Below are positions 1-6,424 of a stretch of DNA of 7,483 nt, piece by piece. This DNA is from JAKFXL01 sp947085765. Lineage in GTDB: Bacteria > Pseudomonadota > Gammaproteobacteria > Tenderiales > Tenderiaceae. Below the pieces are notes generated by a model. That model worked only from the letters and a program-made list of their open reading frames with translations. It was not told where the DNA came from and made no database searches. The position numbers and the translations under genes are program-made. Numbering within the stretch: position 1 is the stretch's first letter; every line of letters begins with the position of its first letter. The stretch lies in contig CAMTXZ010000212.1 in assembly GCA_947085765.1 (NCBI GenBank), forward strand, positions 1-7,483, in the 5' to 3' direction.

Positions 1-82
1 CACCATCAAGCACTCTTTGAACTGCCAGACGACGCAGCAGTGCCTGTTCTTGTGTCGGTAATTGTCTTGCATCATATTTCAT
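1..82 (-). CDS. IS630-family transposase, N-terminal fragment (runs off left edge)
   Basis: On the minus strand an ATG at 82-80 opens a frame of 27 codons that reaches the window edge without a stop. It begins MKYDARQLPTQEQALLRRLA and continues with VQRVLDG. This closely resembles the start of IS630-family (Tc1/mariner-like, DDE) transposases, whose N-terminus is a helix-turn-helix DNA-binding region; the catalytic residues would lie outside the window. IS630 elements insert at TA dinucleotides. The outer end of the element should therefore lie between 83 and about 140, where there are several TA steps, but I cannot fix it without the other terminal repeat. A GATAAT hexamer just upstream of the ATG could be a -10 box. 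The family call rests on the recognised N-terminal motif only. Confidence 0.72.
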   Translation of the reverse strand, partial: MKYDARQLPTQEQALLRRLAVQRVLDG

Positions 83-139
83 GGATGCATTATCGCACTT
101 CAACAACCTTTGGTATTGTTTATTACCGACTTATTAGTA

Positions 140-1039
140 AGGGCCGAAATTGATTCATTGATGGATATCTTGTCTGACAAAGGCTATGAGCAAATTGACA
201 GACCACTACTCATGAGAATGCTAGCGACATTAACATGCAACACAATTGATTCTGACGACTTGGTTGATGTCAATCCTGAAAAACTAGTTGAAGGAATGAA
301 CACTCTTAAAACCTCTATTATGGCCGCAGTAGACTTTCTTGAGGGGCAGCTCAAGATTAGAAACGTGGTATTTTTGCCGTTCCCGATAATGATTATTCCT
401 ATTGTCAGTTTTTTCTCTAAAATTCATCGCCCAAATGCCCTTCAACTAACGCAGCTAAAGAAATGGTTTTGGCAATGCGCACTTACTCTCCGATATAAAG
501 CTGGTACAAACCGTCTTGTTATGGAAGATCTGAGCAAGATGGATAAGGTGGCAAACAGTGAAACGCCATTTGATAACACCACGACAACCATACCGGACGA
601 TGTATTTAGTAGTGCTTGGAGGATTAATTCAACTGCTGCAAAAGCAGCTCTGTGCCTAATGGCACAAATGAGACCGAAATCATTCCTCTCTGGATCAGTA
701 GTTGACTTGGGATCGGTTCTTTCTGCATACAATGCAAGACAGTTTCACCATATTTATCCTAAGGCGCATTTAAATACCAAAGGGATATCATTCCACGCTG
801 CAAACGTTATAGCTAACATTTGCTTTTTATCCGCAGCAGAGAATAATTCTATTAGCGACAAAGACCCATCAGAATACTTCAAGGAAATACCAGCAGAACA
901 AAAAGAATCCATTTTTGATGCAGCTGTTATTCCTATAGAGGCGCGAGATGGCAGATTGGATTTTGAGGAATTTGTAAAAGCTAGAAGAAGAGACTTAAAC
1001 ATTATAGCTCTTAGACTTATTCAAACAGGAATGGTATAA
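140..1039 (+). pseudogene. C-terminal part of DUF262/DUF1524 (GmrSD-like) nuclease, 5'-truncated
   Basis: About 300 codons resemble the C-terminal half of DUF262 proteins, the family of GmrSD-type modification-dependent restriction enzymes. The frame includes a helical middle part (for example KKWFWQCALTLRYKAG) and an HNH-like DUF1524 motif HHIYPK at 746-763, followed by VIANICFL, an N-rich stretch and SDKDPSEYF. The N-terminal ParB/Srx-like DUF262 domain, which binds and hydrolyses nucleotide in this family, is missing. The frame is closed by a TAA at 59-61, and immediately beyond lies the start of an IS630 transposase on the other strand. A TTG at 62 or an ATG at 161 could start translation, but no ribosome site precedes either. 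Codons 62 to about 139 probably read through the end of the insertion sequence. The region is visibly more AT-rich than the genes after it, consistent with horizontal acquisition. Restriction activity is unlikely for this fragment alone. Confidence 0.7.
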
Positions 1040-1098
1040 GGGCCGTAGTATGTATGCCACCCACCTCATCCGGTGCAATGCGCTACGCTTAGCCGGGG

Positions 1099-1264
1099 AG
1101 GGTGGGCACGTTTTCTGTGCCCACGCGGAAATGAACGCACGACCAATAAAATGAAACGAACGCCAACACAAAGACAATGATTGGTGGTTATGTAAATTGA
1201 TGTGACGAATAGTGAATGGTGGTGGAGTGATGTGCCGCGTGGGCACAGAAAACGTGCCCACCCT
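1099..1264. repeat. Perfect 30-bp inverted repeat, each arm a hairpin (REP/BIME- or MITE-like)
   Basis: The arm at 1099-1128 is the exact reverse complement of 1235-1264, with a 106-bp spacer; the match stops abruptly at both ends. Each arm also folds on itself: GTGGGCAC at 1102-1109 pairs with GTGCCCAC at 1117-1124 around a 7-nt loop, and 1239-1246 pairs with 1254-1261 in the same way. This is the form of a paired REP/BIME element or a small non-autonomous element. The spacer is not coding in any convincing frame. From memory, similar GTGGGCAC-loop-GTGCCCAC repeats are scattered through many gammaproteobacterial genomes; that was not checked. It could also act as a transcript-end structure between the truncated nuclease gene and the permease gene. 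Confidence 0.85.
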
Positions 1265-1283
1265 ACCGATACCATAAAATGCG

Positions 1284-1369
1284 TTCGCGATATTCGCGAT
1301 ATAGGATGAGCCGACGAAGGAGGCGCATCAGTCGAGTGGCGCGAACGATGCGCTTCGTACATCAGCGCA
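1284..1369. repeat. Tandem 9-mer and two further small hairpins
   Basis: TTCGCGATA is repeated exactly in tandem at 1284-1292 and 1293-1301. It is followed by an imperfect hairpin in which GATGAGCC at 1305-1312 pairs with GGCGCATC at 1322-1329, with one mismatch. A second hairpin is TGCGCT at 1349-1354 with AGCGCA at 1364-1369, a 6-bp perfect stem with a 9-nt loop. These lie directly beside the 30-bp inverted repeat and look like a second, different class of dispersed intergenic hairpin, so the block as a whole is a repeat cluster. Confidence 0.55.
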
Positions 1370-1593
1370 CCCTATAGCCCTGATAGCCGACCCCGACAAT
1401 TGATATGCCCATCCACAACCATCCCATCATCACCAACCAATTAATCAAACTACTGCGTACCTCCACTCTCGACACCGGCGACGATGGATTTTTACCCCCA
1501 TTTTAGATTCGAGAAACATCCGCAGACATGGGTGTTGATGGGTGATAGGCAGAGCCGGTAAAAACCGCCCTGCCTTCTGCCACGACTCTGCCC

Positions 1594-1599
1594 TAGAAT
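1594..1599 (+). promoter_or_regulatory. Possible -10 box for the permease gene
   Basis: TAGAAT lies 6 bases before the permease ATG, and no good -35 box is visible at the expected distance. If it is used, the transcript would be leaderless or nearly so, which would fit the lack of a Shine-Dalgarno sequence before the ATG at 1606. The hexamer also contains an in-frame TAG stop, so the start cannot lie further upstream. Confidence 0.25.
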
Positions 1600-1605
1600 A
1601 GAACC

Positions 1606-2805
1606 ATGAGACTCCGCGACACCACCACCCTCTCCCTCAGCGCCCTGCGCCACTATCGGCTGCGCAGCTTTCTGACCATGCTTGGCATTGCCGTGGGCAT
1701 TGCGGCGGTGGTGCTGCTGACGGCTATCGGCGAGGGGATTCACCGTTTTGTGCTGGCGGAATTCACCCAGTTTGGCACCCATCTGATCAGCATCAATCCC
1801 GGCAAGACCACCACCGCCGGGATGCCGGGGGCGATTATCGGCAACGTCCGGCCGCTGTCGCTGGAGGATGCCCAGGCGCTGAAGCGGCTACCGCAGGTGC
1901 TGGAGGTGGTGCCGGTGGTACAGGGTAATGCGGCCGTTGAGAGCGGCTCACGCAGTCGTCGCGTCACTGTTTATGGTGTCGGCCATGCGGCGCCGCAGGT
2001 CTGGCAGTTTAAGGTGGCGTTGGGGCAGTTTTTGCCCGATGACGATGGCAGCGGCAGCCGCGCCCTGGTGGTGCTGGGCGCCAAGGTACGCCATGAACTG
2101 TTTGGCGAGGCGAGTCCGCTGGGGCGCTATGTACGTGTCGGCAATAGCCGTTTTCGGGTGATCGGGGTGATGGAGGCCAAGGGGCAGATGCTCGGCTTTG
2201 ATCTGGACGATGCCGTCTATCTGCCAGCGGCACAGGCGATGAGCATCTTCAACCGCGACAGCCTGATGGAGATCGACCTGCTCTATGCCGCCGATGCCAA
2301 TGCCGATACCATCGCCAAACGGGTCAAGCAGCTGCTCATCGCCCGTCACGGTAGCGAGGATTTCACCATCGTCACCCAGGCGCAGATGCTCGAGACCCTC
2401 GGCTCCATCCTCAACATCCTCACCCTCGCCGTCGCCGCCATTGGTGGCATCTCGCTGCTGGTGGGCGGCATCGGCATCACTACCATCATGACCATTGCCG
2501 TGAGTGAACGCACCGGCGAGGTGGGGCTGTTGCGCGCCCTGGGTGCCGAACAGCAACAGATCCTAATCTTGTTCATGGGAGAGGCCGTTACATTAGGTGC
2601 ATTGGGAGGTATTGGTGGTTTGATCCTGGGAGTCGGCAGCGCCCTGCTGCTGCATGCATTTATCCCGGCACTGCCAGTCCACCTCTCCGGTTTTTACATC
2701 GTCTTGGCCGAAACAGTCGCCATTACCATCGGCCTGGTTGCCGGGCTGGTGCCGGCGCGCCAGGCAGCGCGGCTGGACCCCGTCGAGGCGTTACGTGCGG
2801 AGTAG
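1606..2805 (+). CDS. MacB/FtsX-type ABC transporter permease
   Basis: This 399-residue inner-membrane protein has the complete layout of a MacB-family permease. There is a first membrane helix at about residues 21-43, a MacB periplasmic core domain at about 45-245, then three C-terminal membrane helices at about 270-298, 320-355 and 363-385. The cytoplasmic loop SERTGEVGLLRALGA (300-314) is the conserved segment that contacts the ATPase, and the end PARQAARLDPVEALR is typical of the family. Such permeases act as mechanotransmitters rather than classical channels, coupling cytoplasmic ATP hydrolysis to export or lipoprotein handling in the periplasm. The start is fixed by an in-frame TAG at 1594-1596. 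No ATPase or HlyD-like adaptor gene adjoins it: repeats lie upstream and a GAF gene downstream. The substrate cannot be told. Confidence 0.9.
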   Translation: MRLRDTTTLSLSALRHYRLRSFLTMLGIAVGIAAVVLLTAIGEGIHRFVLAEFTQFGTHLISINPGKTTTAGMPGAIIGNVRPLSLEDAQALKRLPQVLEVVPVVQGNAAVESGSRSRRVTVYGVGHAAPQVWQFKVALGQFLPDDDGSGSRALVVLGAKVRHELFGEASPLGRYVRVGNSRFRVIGVMEAKGQMLGFDLDDAVYLPAAQAMSIFNRDSLMEIDLLYAADANADTIAKRVKQLLIARHGSEDFTIVTQAQMLETLGSILNILTLAVAAIGGISLLVGGIGITTIMTIAVSERTGEVGLLRALGAEQQQILILFMGEAVTLGALGGIGGLILGVGSALLLHAFIPALPVHLSGFYIVLAETVAITIGLVAGLVPARQAARLDPVEALRAE

Positions 2806-2835
2806 TGAAGTTGATTTTTATAGCGAGACCACACC

Positions 2836-3426
2836 ATGGATAGAACAGCATTAGAACAGCGACTGACTGAACTCAAGACCAAGCAGTCGATGATCGACAA
2901 GGCCTGGAAGAAGACTGGCAATCGCGAACTGTTACAGTTTTTTGTAGAGATCATCCCCAAGACCATCAATGCCGAACGGGTGAGCATATTTATTCACGAC
3001 CCGGTCGACTCCCACATCTGGGTCCACTGCGGCACCAATGTTGAAGAGCGCCAGATCAATGTTCCGGAGTCCGGCTCGGTGGTCGGCCGCACCATCGCTG
3101 GCGGCAAGCCAATCTTTGAAAACAACATGCAGCAACAGATGGGCGCGCACGACAACGTCGCGATCAAAACTGGTTACGTCACCTACAACACGCTTTGTGT
3201 ACCGGTGCGTGGTGTAACCACCGACAAGATCACCGGCGCCATTCAGGCGGTGAATAAAATCGGCATGAATGAGTTTACCGAGGGCGACCTGGTCATACTG
3301 GAAAAACTCGCCTTCCACATTCAGATGCATATCGAGAACATCTATCTGCGCCAAGAGATGGCCAAAATCTCTTCGCAGATGAGCGAGGCCATCACCCAGC
3401 TGGAGCGCAAACTCAAAAAACTGTAA
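2836..3426 (+). CDS. GAF domain protein with flanking coiled coils
   Basis: This is a soluble 196-residue protein with no signal peptide. A short charged helix (about 1-30) leads into a single GAF domain (about 30-170), and a helical tail at about 170-196 (ending QLERKLKKL) suggests dimerisation through coiled coils. GAF domains bind small molecules such as cyclic nucleotides or haem, and here there is no output domain, so it may signal by protein contact. Near the end of the domain the segment NKIGMNEFTEGD resembles the NK-F-x3-D(E) signature of cyclic-nucleotide-binding GAF domains, with N140, K141, F147 and D151 present and leucine where the glutamate usually stands. It begins 30 bp after the permease stop in the same direction and may be co-transcribed with it. 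Only a weak purine stretch (GCGAGAC) precedes the ATG. Ligand and partner are unknown. Confidence 0.85.
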   Translation: MDRTALEQRLTELKTKQSMIDKAWKKTGNRELLQFFVEIIPKTINAERVSIFIHDPVDSHIWVHCGTNVEERQINVPESGSVVGRTIAGGKPIFENNMQQQMGAHDNVAIKTGYVTYNTLCVPVRGVTTDKITGAIQAVNKIGMNEFTEGDLVILEKLAFHIQMHIENIYLRQEMAKISSQMSEAITQLERKLKKL

Positions 3427-3567
3427 CCACACACTTGGCATACCGATCATCAGCCGTTGTCACCTGGCATAAAATTTCACATCTGCACAGTGCCTGACTG
3501 AAAGACAACGATATAAAACTTTGCCCCCGGTGTGGCTCTATCTCTCTAAAACACTCCACAATAAATG

Positions 3568-3600
3568 GCCGTCAATAACGGCATCAATCCCTCTTTTTTT
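3568..3600 (+). terminator. Weak candidate terminator after the GAF gene
   Basis: GCCGT at 3568-3572 pairs with ACGGC at 3578-3582 around a 5-nt loop, and a run of seven T occupies 3594-3600. The stem is short and the T run begins 11 bases after it, so this is a poor intrinsic terminator. The rest of the 289-bp gap between the GAF gene and the secreted-protein gene is AT-rich. It should contain the promoter of the latter, but I cannot pick a convincing -35/-10 pair. Confidence 0.3.
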
Positions 3601-3703
3601 CTCTATGAATCCGCTCTTTTTTGGCGTGATACTTTAGTGATTTTTTATCGCTACGCTGCGCTCTGGCCATGAAATCAGCTCAAATAACCTCATCCACATA
3701 GTC

Positions 3704-3710
3704 TAAGGAG
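3704..3710 (+). promoter_or_regulatory. Strong Shine-Dalgarno for the HAF/DUF11 protein
   Basis: TAAGGAG ends 5 bases before the ATG at 3716. It is the best ribosome binding site in the window and fixes this start, which also gives a proper signal peptide. Confidence 0.8.
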
Positions 3711-3715
3711 ATCCC

Positions 3716-5431
3716 ATGAACATCCCACGTTATGCATCAAGCATGGCCTGTGTCGCCATGTTGTTATCTGGAGTGACAACGTCTGCATTGGCGGTAGTAT
3801 ATAAAGTAGATACCCTTGAACCAGTATCAGGCGGCACCGAGTTTACAACCCCTACCGATATCAACGCTTACGGCGCGGTCGCGGGCCGCTCAGAACATGG
3901 TGAAGAAGTATTGGTCCGATCTGTTTATTGGAACGCGGCCGGAGAGCTTACCGACCTGACGCCGGGTGATAGTCGAACCAGCAATATGGCGGGCATCAGC
4001 GATGCTGGCACTGTTATATATTCAGAGGGTGAGCGTTTTTACGGCTGGAATGCAGGTGCAACCACAGATCTCGGCATCGGCTTTCCAACAGCCGTCAATG
4101 GCAAAGGAGAACTCGTTGGAACATTTGCCGGGATATTTGGAATCTGGACCAACGGGGTAGTCACTCAACTGCCCACATTACCGGCCACCAACAGCTACGC
4201 CAATGACATCAACAACAATGCTATTGCAGTGGGGTCCGCCTATTATCCTGATACCAGAGTATATCGCGCCGTGATATGGCAGAACGGAACAGTACGGGAT
4301 ATCGGTACATTGCCCGGCGACACCGGCAGCGTTGCCTACGCAATTAACGACATCAACCAGGTTGTTGGTTATTCAGTCAGCAGCACAGGTAAGCAGCGCG
4401 CCTTTATATGGGAAAACGGTGTGATGCGTGATCTCGGTTTTCCCGCAGACGCCACATCTTATGCTTACGGCATTAATAACTCCGGCCAGATCGTGGGTGG
4501 ATTTTTTATTCCCAATACCGCCTATGGCCGTGCCTTTGTCTGGCAAAGCGGTGCAATCAGAGATTTGTCACTTGAATTAGGCGCGGGAAATTGTGGTGCA
4601 TACGATATAAATAGTGCTGGTCAAATGACAGCGGCCTGCACCAACCCTAACTATACCTTTTTTAGACCCTTCCGCCTGACACCCATCGCCATGGCAGCTG
4701 ACTTAAGCGCAACACTGACCGCCACACCGTTGCCGGCTATCGTCGGTTTGCCACTCACGTACACCGCCACCGTCAAAAACATTGGCAGCATTACCGCGAT
4801 CAATGCAACACTCACACAGACACTGCCTGCTACCGGTTTCAGCAACATCTCCCTGCTCACCAACAGAGGCAGCTGTAGTGGCAATACTATTTTAACCTGT
4901 ACGTTTGGTGATCTTGCTGCTGGTGAAGTCGCAACGGTGACTGTGACCACAACGCCGCTCTCTACCGGAAACAACACCGCGTATTATGATAGTAGTATTG
5001 CTGCAACAACCACCACTACGGATGTGAACCCGGACAACAATGCAGCAAAGATAAATTTTACCGTATTTGAAAACAATGCAGCTATTGGTGTACATCCCTT
5101 CAATATCCAGACCAGCGCAGTTCGGGGAGGAAACATCACCTACACCTGGGATCTTTCAAACGGTGGCCCTTTAACTGCCCGCAATGTTACGTTTACCAAT
5201 GCCCTGCCAAACGGCCTGTCATTGGTCTCGGTCAAAACAACGGCGGGAACTTGCAGTGGAACACAAACAGTTGTCTGCAATATTGATATTCTGCGTAGTA
5301 GTGACCGTATCACTATCGTAGCTAAAGCAAATGTGCGCGGCACCATTATTAACAAAGCGACCATTACCAGCACAACACCTGATAGTTATCTTGGGGATAA
5401 CAGCGCCACGGTTACCACCAGAGTTAAATAG
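3716..5431 (+). CDS. Secreted HAF-repeat protein with two C-terminal DUF11 domains
   Basis: This 571-residue exported protein starts with a signal peptide whose likely cleavage follows ALA at residue 26. Residues about 45-320 hold roughly seven HAF repeats of some 40 residues each, with the pattern AYxIND-x-GQVVG-...-RAFxWxxGxxxDLG; the clearest units lie at about 163-197, 208-242 and 252-286. HAF repeats probably build a beta-propeller. Two DUF11 (Ig-like) domains follow at about 329-450 and 455-570, each with a TLP/ALP motif and a cysteine pair (C387/C395 and C513/C521) positioned for a disulfide. There is no LPXTG, PEP-CTERM or autotransporter segment, so surface attachment is unclear. It is monocistronic: its own strong ribosome site lies after a 289-bp gap, and a hairpin follows the stop. 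A role in the cell surface or adhesion is only inferred from domain type. Confidence 0.85.
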   Translation: MNIPRYASSMACVAMLLSGVTTSALAVVYKVDTLEPVSGGTEFTTPTDINAYGAVAGRSEHGEEVLVRSVYWNAAGELTDLTPGDSRTSNMAGISDAGTVIYSEGERFYGWNAGATTDLGIGFPTAVNGKGELVGTFAGIFGIWTNGVVTQLPTLPATNSYANDINNNAIAVGSAYYPDTRVYRAVIWQNGTVRDIGTLPGDTGSVAYAINDINQVVGYSVSSTGKQRAFIWENGVMRDLGFPADATSYAYGINNSGQIVGGFFIPNTAYGRAFVWQSGAIRDLSLELGAGNCGAYDINSAGQMTAACTNPNYTFFRPFRLTPIAMAADLSATLTATPLPAIVGLPLTYTATVKNIGSITAINATLTQTLPATGFSNISLLTNRGSCSGNTILTCTFGDLAAGEVATVTVTTTPLSTGNNTAYYDSSIAATTTTTDVNPDNNAAKINFTVFENNAAIGVHPFNIQTSAVRGGNITYTWDLSNGGPLTARNVTFTNALPNGLSLVSVKTTAGTCSGTQTVVCNIDILRSSDRITIVAKANVRGTIINKATITSTTPDSYLGDNSATVTTRVK

Positions 5432-5443
5432 CTGTCATGCGCC

Positions 5444-5479
5444 AAATAATAACGGTGCCAAACAGCACTGTTATTGTTT
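5444..5479 (+). terminator. Long hairpin, likely terminator of the HAF/DUF11 gene
   Basis: The segment 5444-5458 pairs with 5465-5479 over 15 positions, including two G-U pairs, around the loop CAAACA. AAATAATAAC on the left faces GTTATTGTTT on the right, so each strand's transcript ends its stem in a U-rich arm. It starts 13 bases after the stop codon and lies between convergent genes, so it could stop transcription from both sides. The stop codon of the GGDEF relic's last open frame falls inside it. Confidence 0.65.
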
Positions 5480-5497
5480 ACAAGACATGCAATTTAA

Positions 5498-5697
5498 GTC
5501 GCCGCCAATACGGTCAATAAAATCTGTTTCGTGCAGATGAAACTTTATTGTTTTAACAATCACTCCAAGTACCCGATCGCCCGTCCTTTTGGCGTAGGTA
5601 TCATTGATATTTTTAAATATAGTCAATCATGTATGAGTGGATGTTTGTAACGCCGCCAGCGCTCAAAATCCTGGGTAATATGCTCTTTAAGAAGCCT
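5498..5697 (-). pseudogene. GGDEF-domain relic, frameshifted copy of the cyclase at the right edge
   Basis: This stretch aligns with 6668-6877, part of the intact GGDEF gene, in the same orientation, and shares blocks such as GGATGTTTGTAACGC and ATTGTTTTAACAAT. Read on the minus strand, one frame gives QDFERWRRYKHPLI and then a stop. After a net 10-bp deletion relative to the intact copy, another frame resumes with FKNINDTYAKRTGDRV and later HLHETDFIDRIGGD. The deletion removes the CDVDH region, whose aspartate binds the catalytic metal. The inhibitory-site arginine is histidine here, and homology stops after GGD, where the intact copy has GGEEF. It therefore cannot encode an active diguanylate cyclase. 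The many differences from the intact copy suggest an old duplication or a decayed paralogue rather than a recent copy event. Confidence 0.85.
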
Positions 5698-5715
5698 CCC
5701 ATGCTCCTCATCAGA

Positions 5716-6159
5716 TTATTCAGCTTTGTAAGGCGCCATAGACGGCTCGGCCCTATCTAACGCTTGAATATCGATTCTCTCAAGCGTTGGACCAAACTGC
5801 CAGGCAATCTTTCCTGATGATTTATTAATCACAATAGGAGGCAGATCAGCATCCACCGGACTGGCCAGGGCTTTAACCGCATAAACCTTACCCACCCATT
5901 CGCTTCCGGAATCTGTAATTCGGGCAAACATCGCCCGATCTTTATAGCGCCCATGGAGCAACAAGTACGCATTAGCAATCGTCTCCGCCTCTTGTTCAGA
6001 GATGCCATCGGCATAGTCAATTGTACGCATTGCCGTCTTCACACGTTCATCATGTGATTTAAAAGATGATTCACAGGCTGTTAACATGATTGCTGCAATC
6101 ACTATCAAAAGAGATGCGTTGATAGTTAACAACTGGAGTGGAGATCTTGTTTTATACAT
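5716..6159 (-). CDS. Small lipoprotein of unknown function
   Basis: Starting at the ATG at 6159-6157 gives 147 residues beginning MYKTRSPLQ, with a hydrophobic stretch and the lipobox LTAC placing the lipidated cysteine at residue 29. The next residue is glutamate, not aspartate, so in a gammaproteobacterium the protein would be sorted to the outer membrane. The same frame extends upstream to an ATG at 6237, but those 26 extra residues would bury the signal peptide, so I prefer the shorter form. The mature part has a helix (ISEQEAETIANAYLLL) followed by strands ending PPIVINKSSGKIAW, a pattern reminiscent of small PepSY-like or NTF2-like periplasmic domains; this is only an impression. It lies downstream of the diguanylate cyclase in the same direction and may share its transcript. 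I do not recognise the family. Confidence 0.7.
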   Translation of the reverse strand: MYKTRSPLQLLTINASLLIVIAAIMLTACESSFKSHDERVKTAMRTIDYADGISEQEAETIANAYLLLHGRYKDRAMFARITDSGSEWVGKVYAVKALASPVDADLPPIVINKSSGKIAWQFGPTLERIDIQALDRAEPSMAPYKAE

Positions 6160-6400
6160 CGCACATACCGACCAAGTAGTAGCGTCCCTTATACAGATGT
6201 TTATTAAGCACTGGCACAATCTGCAGGATGCGTTCAATAACTAACTGCAACACCTTATTGAATCGAAGGTGTCGCGATGGATTAACAGCTCTATAGTGAC
6301 AGAGAAATAGCTGCTCCTGCTGGAACCTGCCATTCGCGGTGAATGCGCCGGACATCAGCAGAGGGTCGATCCCAGTCAATCGAGATATGACGCTGCACAT
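6152..6400 (-). CDS. Possible small ORF (82 aa) overlapping the lipoprotein start
   Basis: An 82-codon frame fills most of the gap between the cyclase and the lipoprotein. Its stop overlaps the lipoprotein start as ATGTATAA, an arrangement typical of translational coupling, and the lipoprotein has no good ribosome site of its own. The product begins MCSVISRLTGIDPLL, has no membrane segment, and is hydrophobic-helical in its second half (VLQLVIERILQIVPVL). Against it: no Shine-Dalgarno precedes the ATG at 6400 and I recognise no family. It may be a gene remnant or chance. Confidence 0.3.
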   Translation of the reverse strand: MCSVISRLTGIDPLLMSGAFTANGRFQQEQLFLCHYRAVNPSRHLRFNKVLQLVIERILQIVPVLNKHLYKGRYYLVGMCDV

Positions 6401-6424
6401 AAGATCAAACCTGAACCACTATAT

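Larger units (their letters stand above)
1040..1605. other. 566-bp intergenic region, repeat-rich, no gene
   Basis: No frame on either strand encodes a recognisable protein; the short open frames here run through inverted repeats. The first 340 bp hold the repeat cluster listed separately. The remainder (about 1380-1605) is single-copy within the window and should carry the promoter of the permease gene. Just before that gene, GGCAG at 1548-1552 pairs with CTGCC at 1570-1574, and CGGT at 1556-1559 with ACCG at 1564-1567, giving a broken hairpin with an AAAA loop. Confidence 0.6.

Noticed and set aside
62..139. N-terminal extension of the DUF262 fragment from the TTG at 62
   Set aside because: It overlaps the antisense transposase start, has no ribosome site and does not look like DUF262 sequence; it probably reads through the insertion-sequence end.
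995..1362. Two overlapping minus-strand frames of 88 and 98 codons
   Set aside because: They run through the inverted repeats and hairpins and give no protein-like composition.
1948..2556. 202-codon minus-strand frame
   Set aside because: Antisense shadow of the permease gene, made possible by its GC-rich codon use; composition is unnatural (H, G, D, Q rich).
2932..3450. 172-codon minus-strand frame
   Set aside because: Antisense to the well-supported GAF gene; no recognisable motif.
3438..3480. TGGCAT-containing segments as sigma-54 promoters
   Set aside because: Neither TGGCAT has GC at the correct distance for a -24/-12 pair.
3427..3715. A c-di-GMP or other riboswitch in the leader of the HAF/DUF11 gene
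   Set aside because: I see no conserved GEMM-like core or other known aptamer pattern; only a weak hairpin.
4651..5373. Several minus-strand frames under the DUF11 region
   Set aside because: Shadows of the threonine- and alanine-rich repeats on the other strand.
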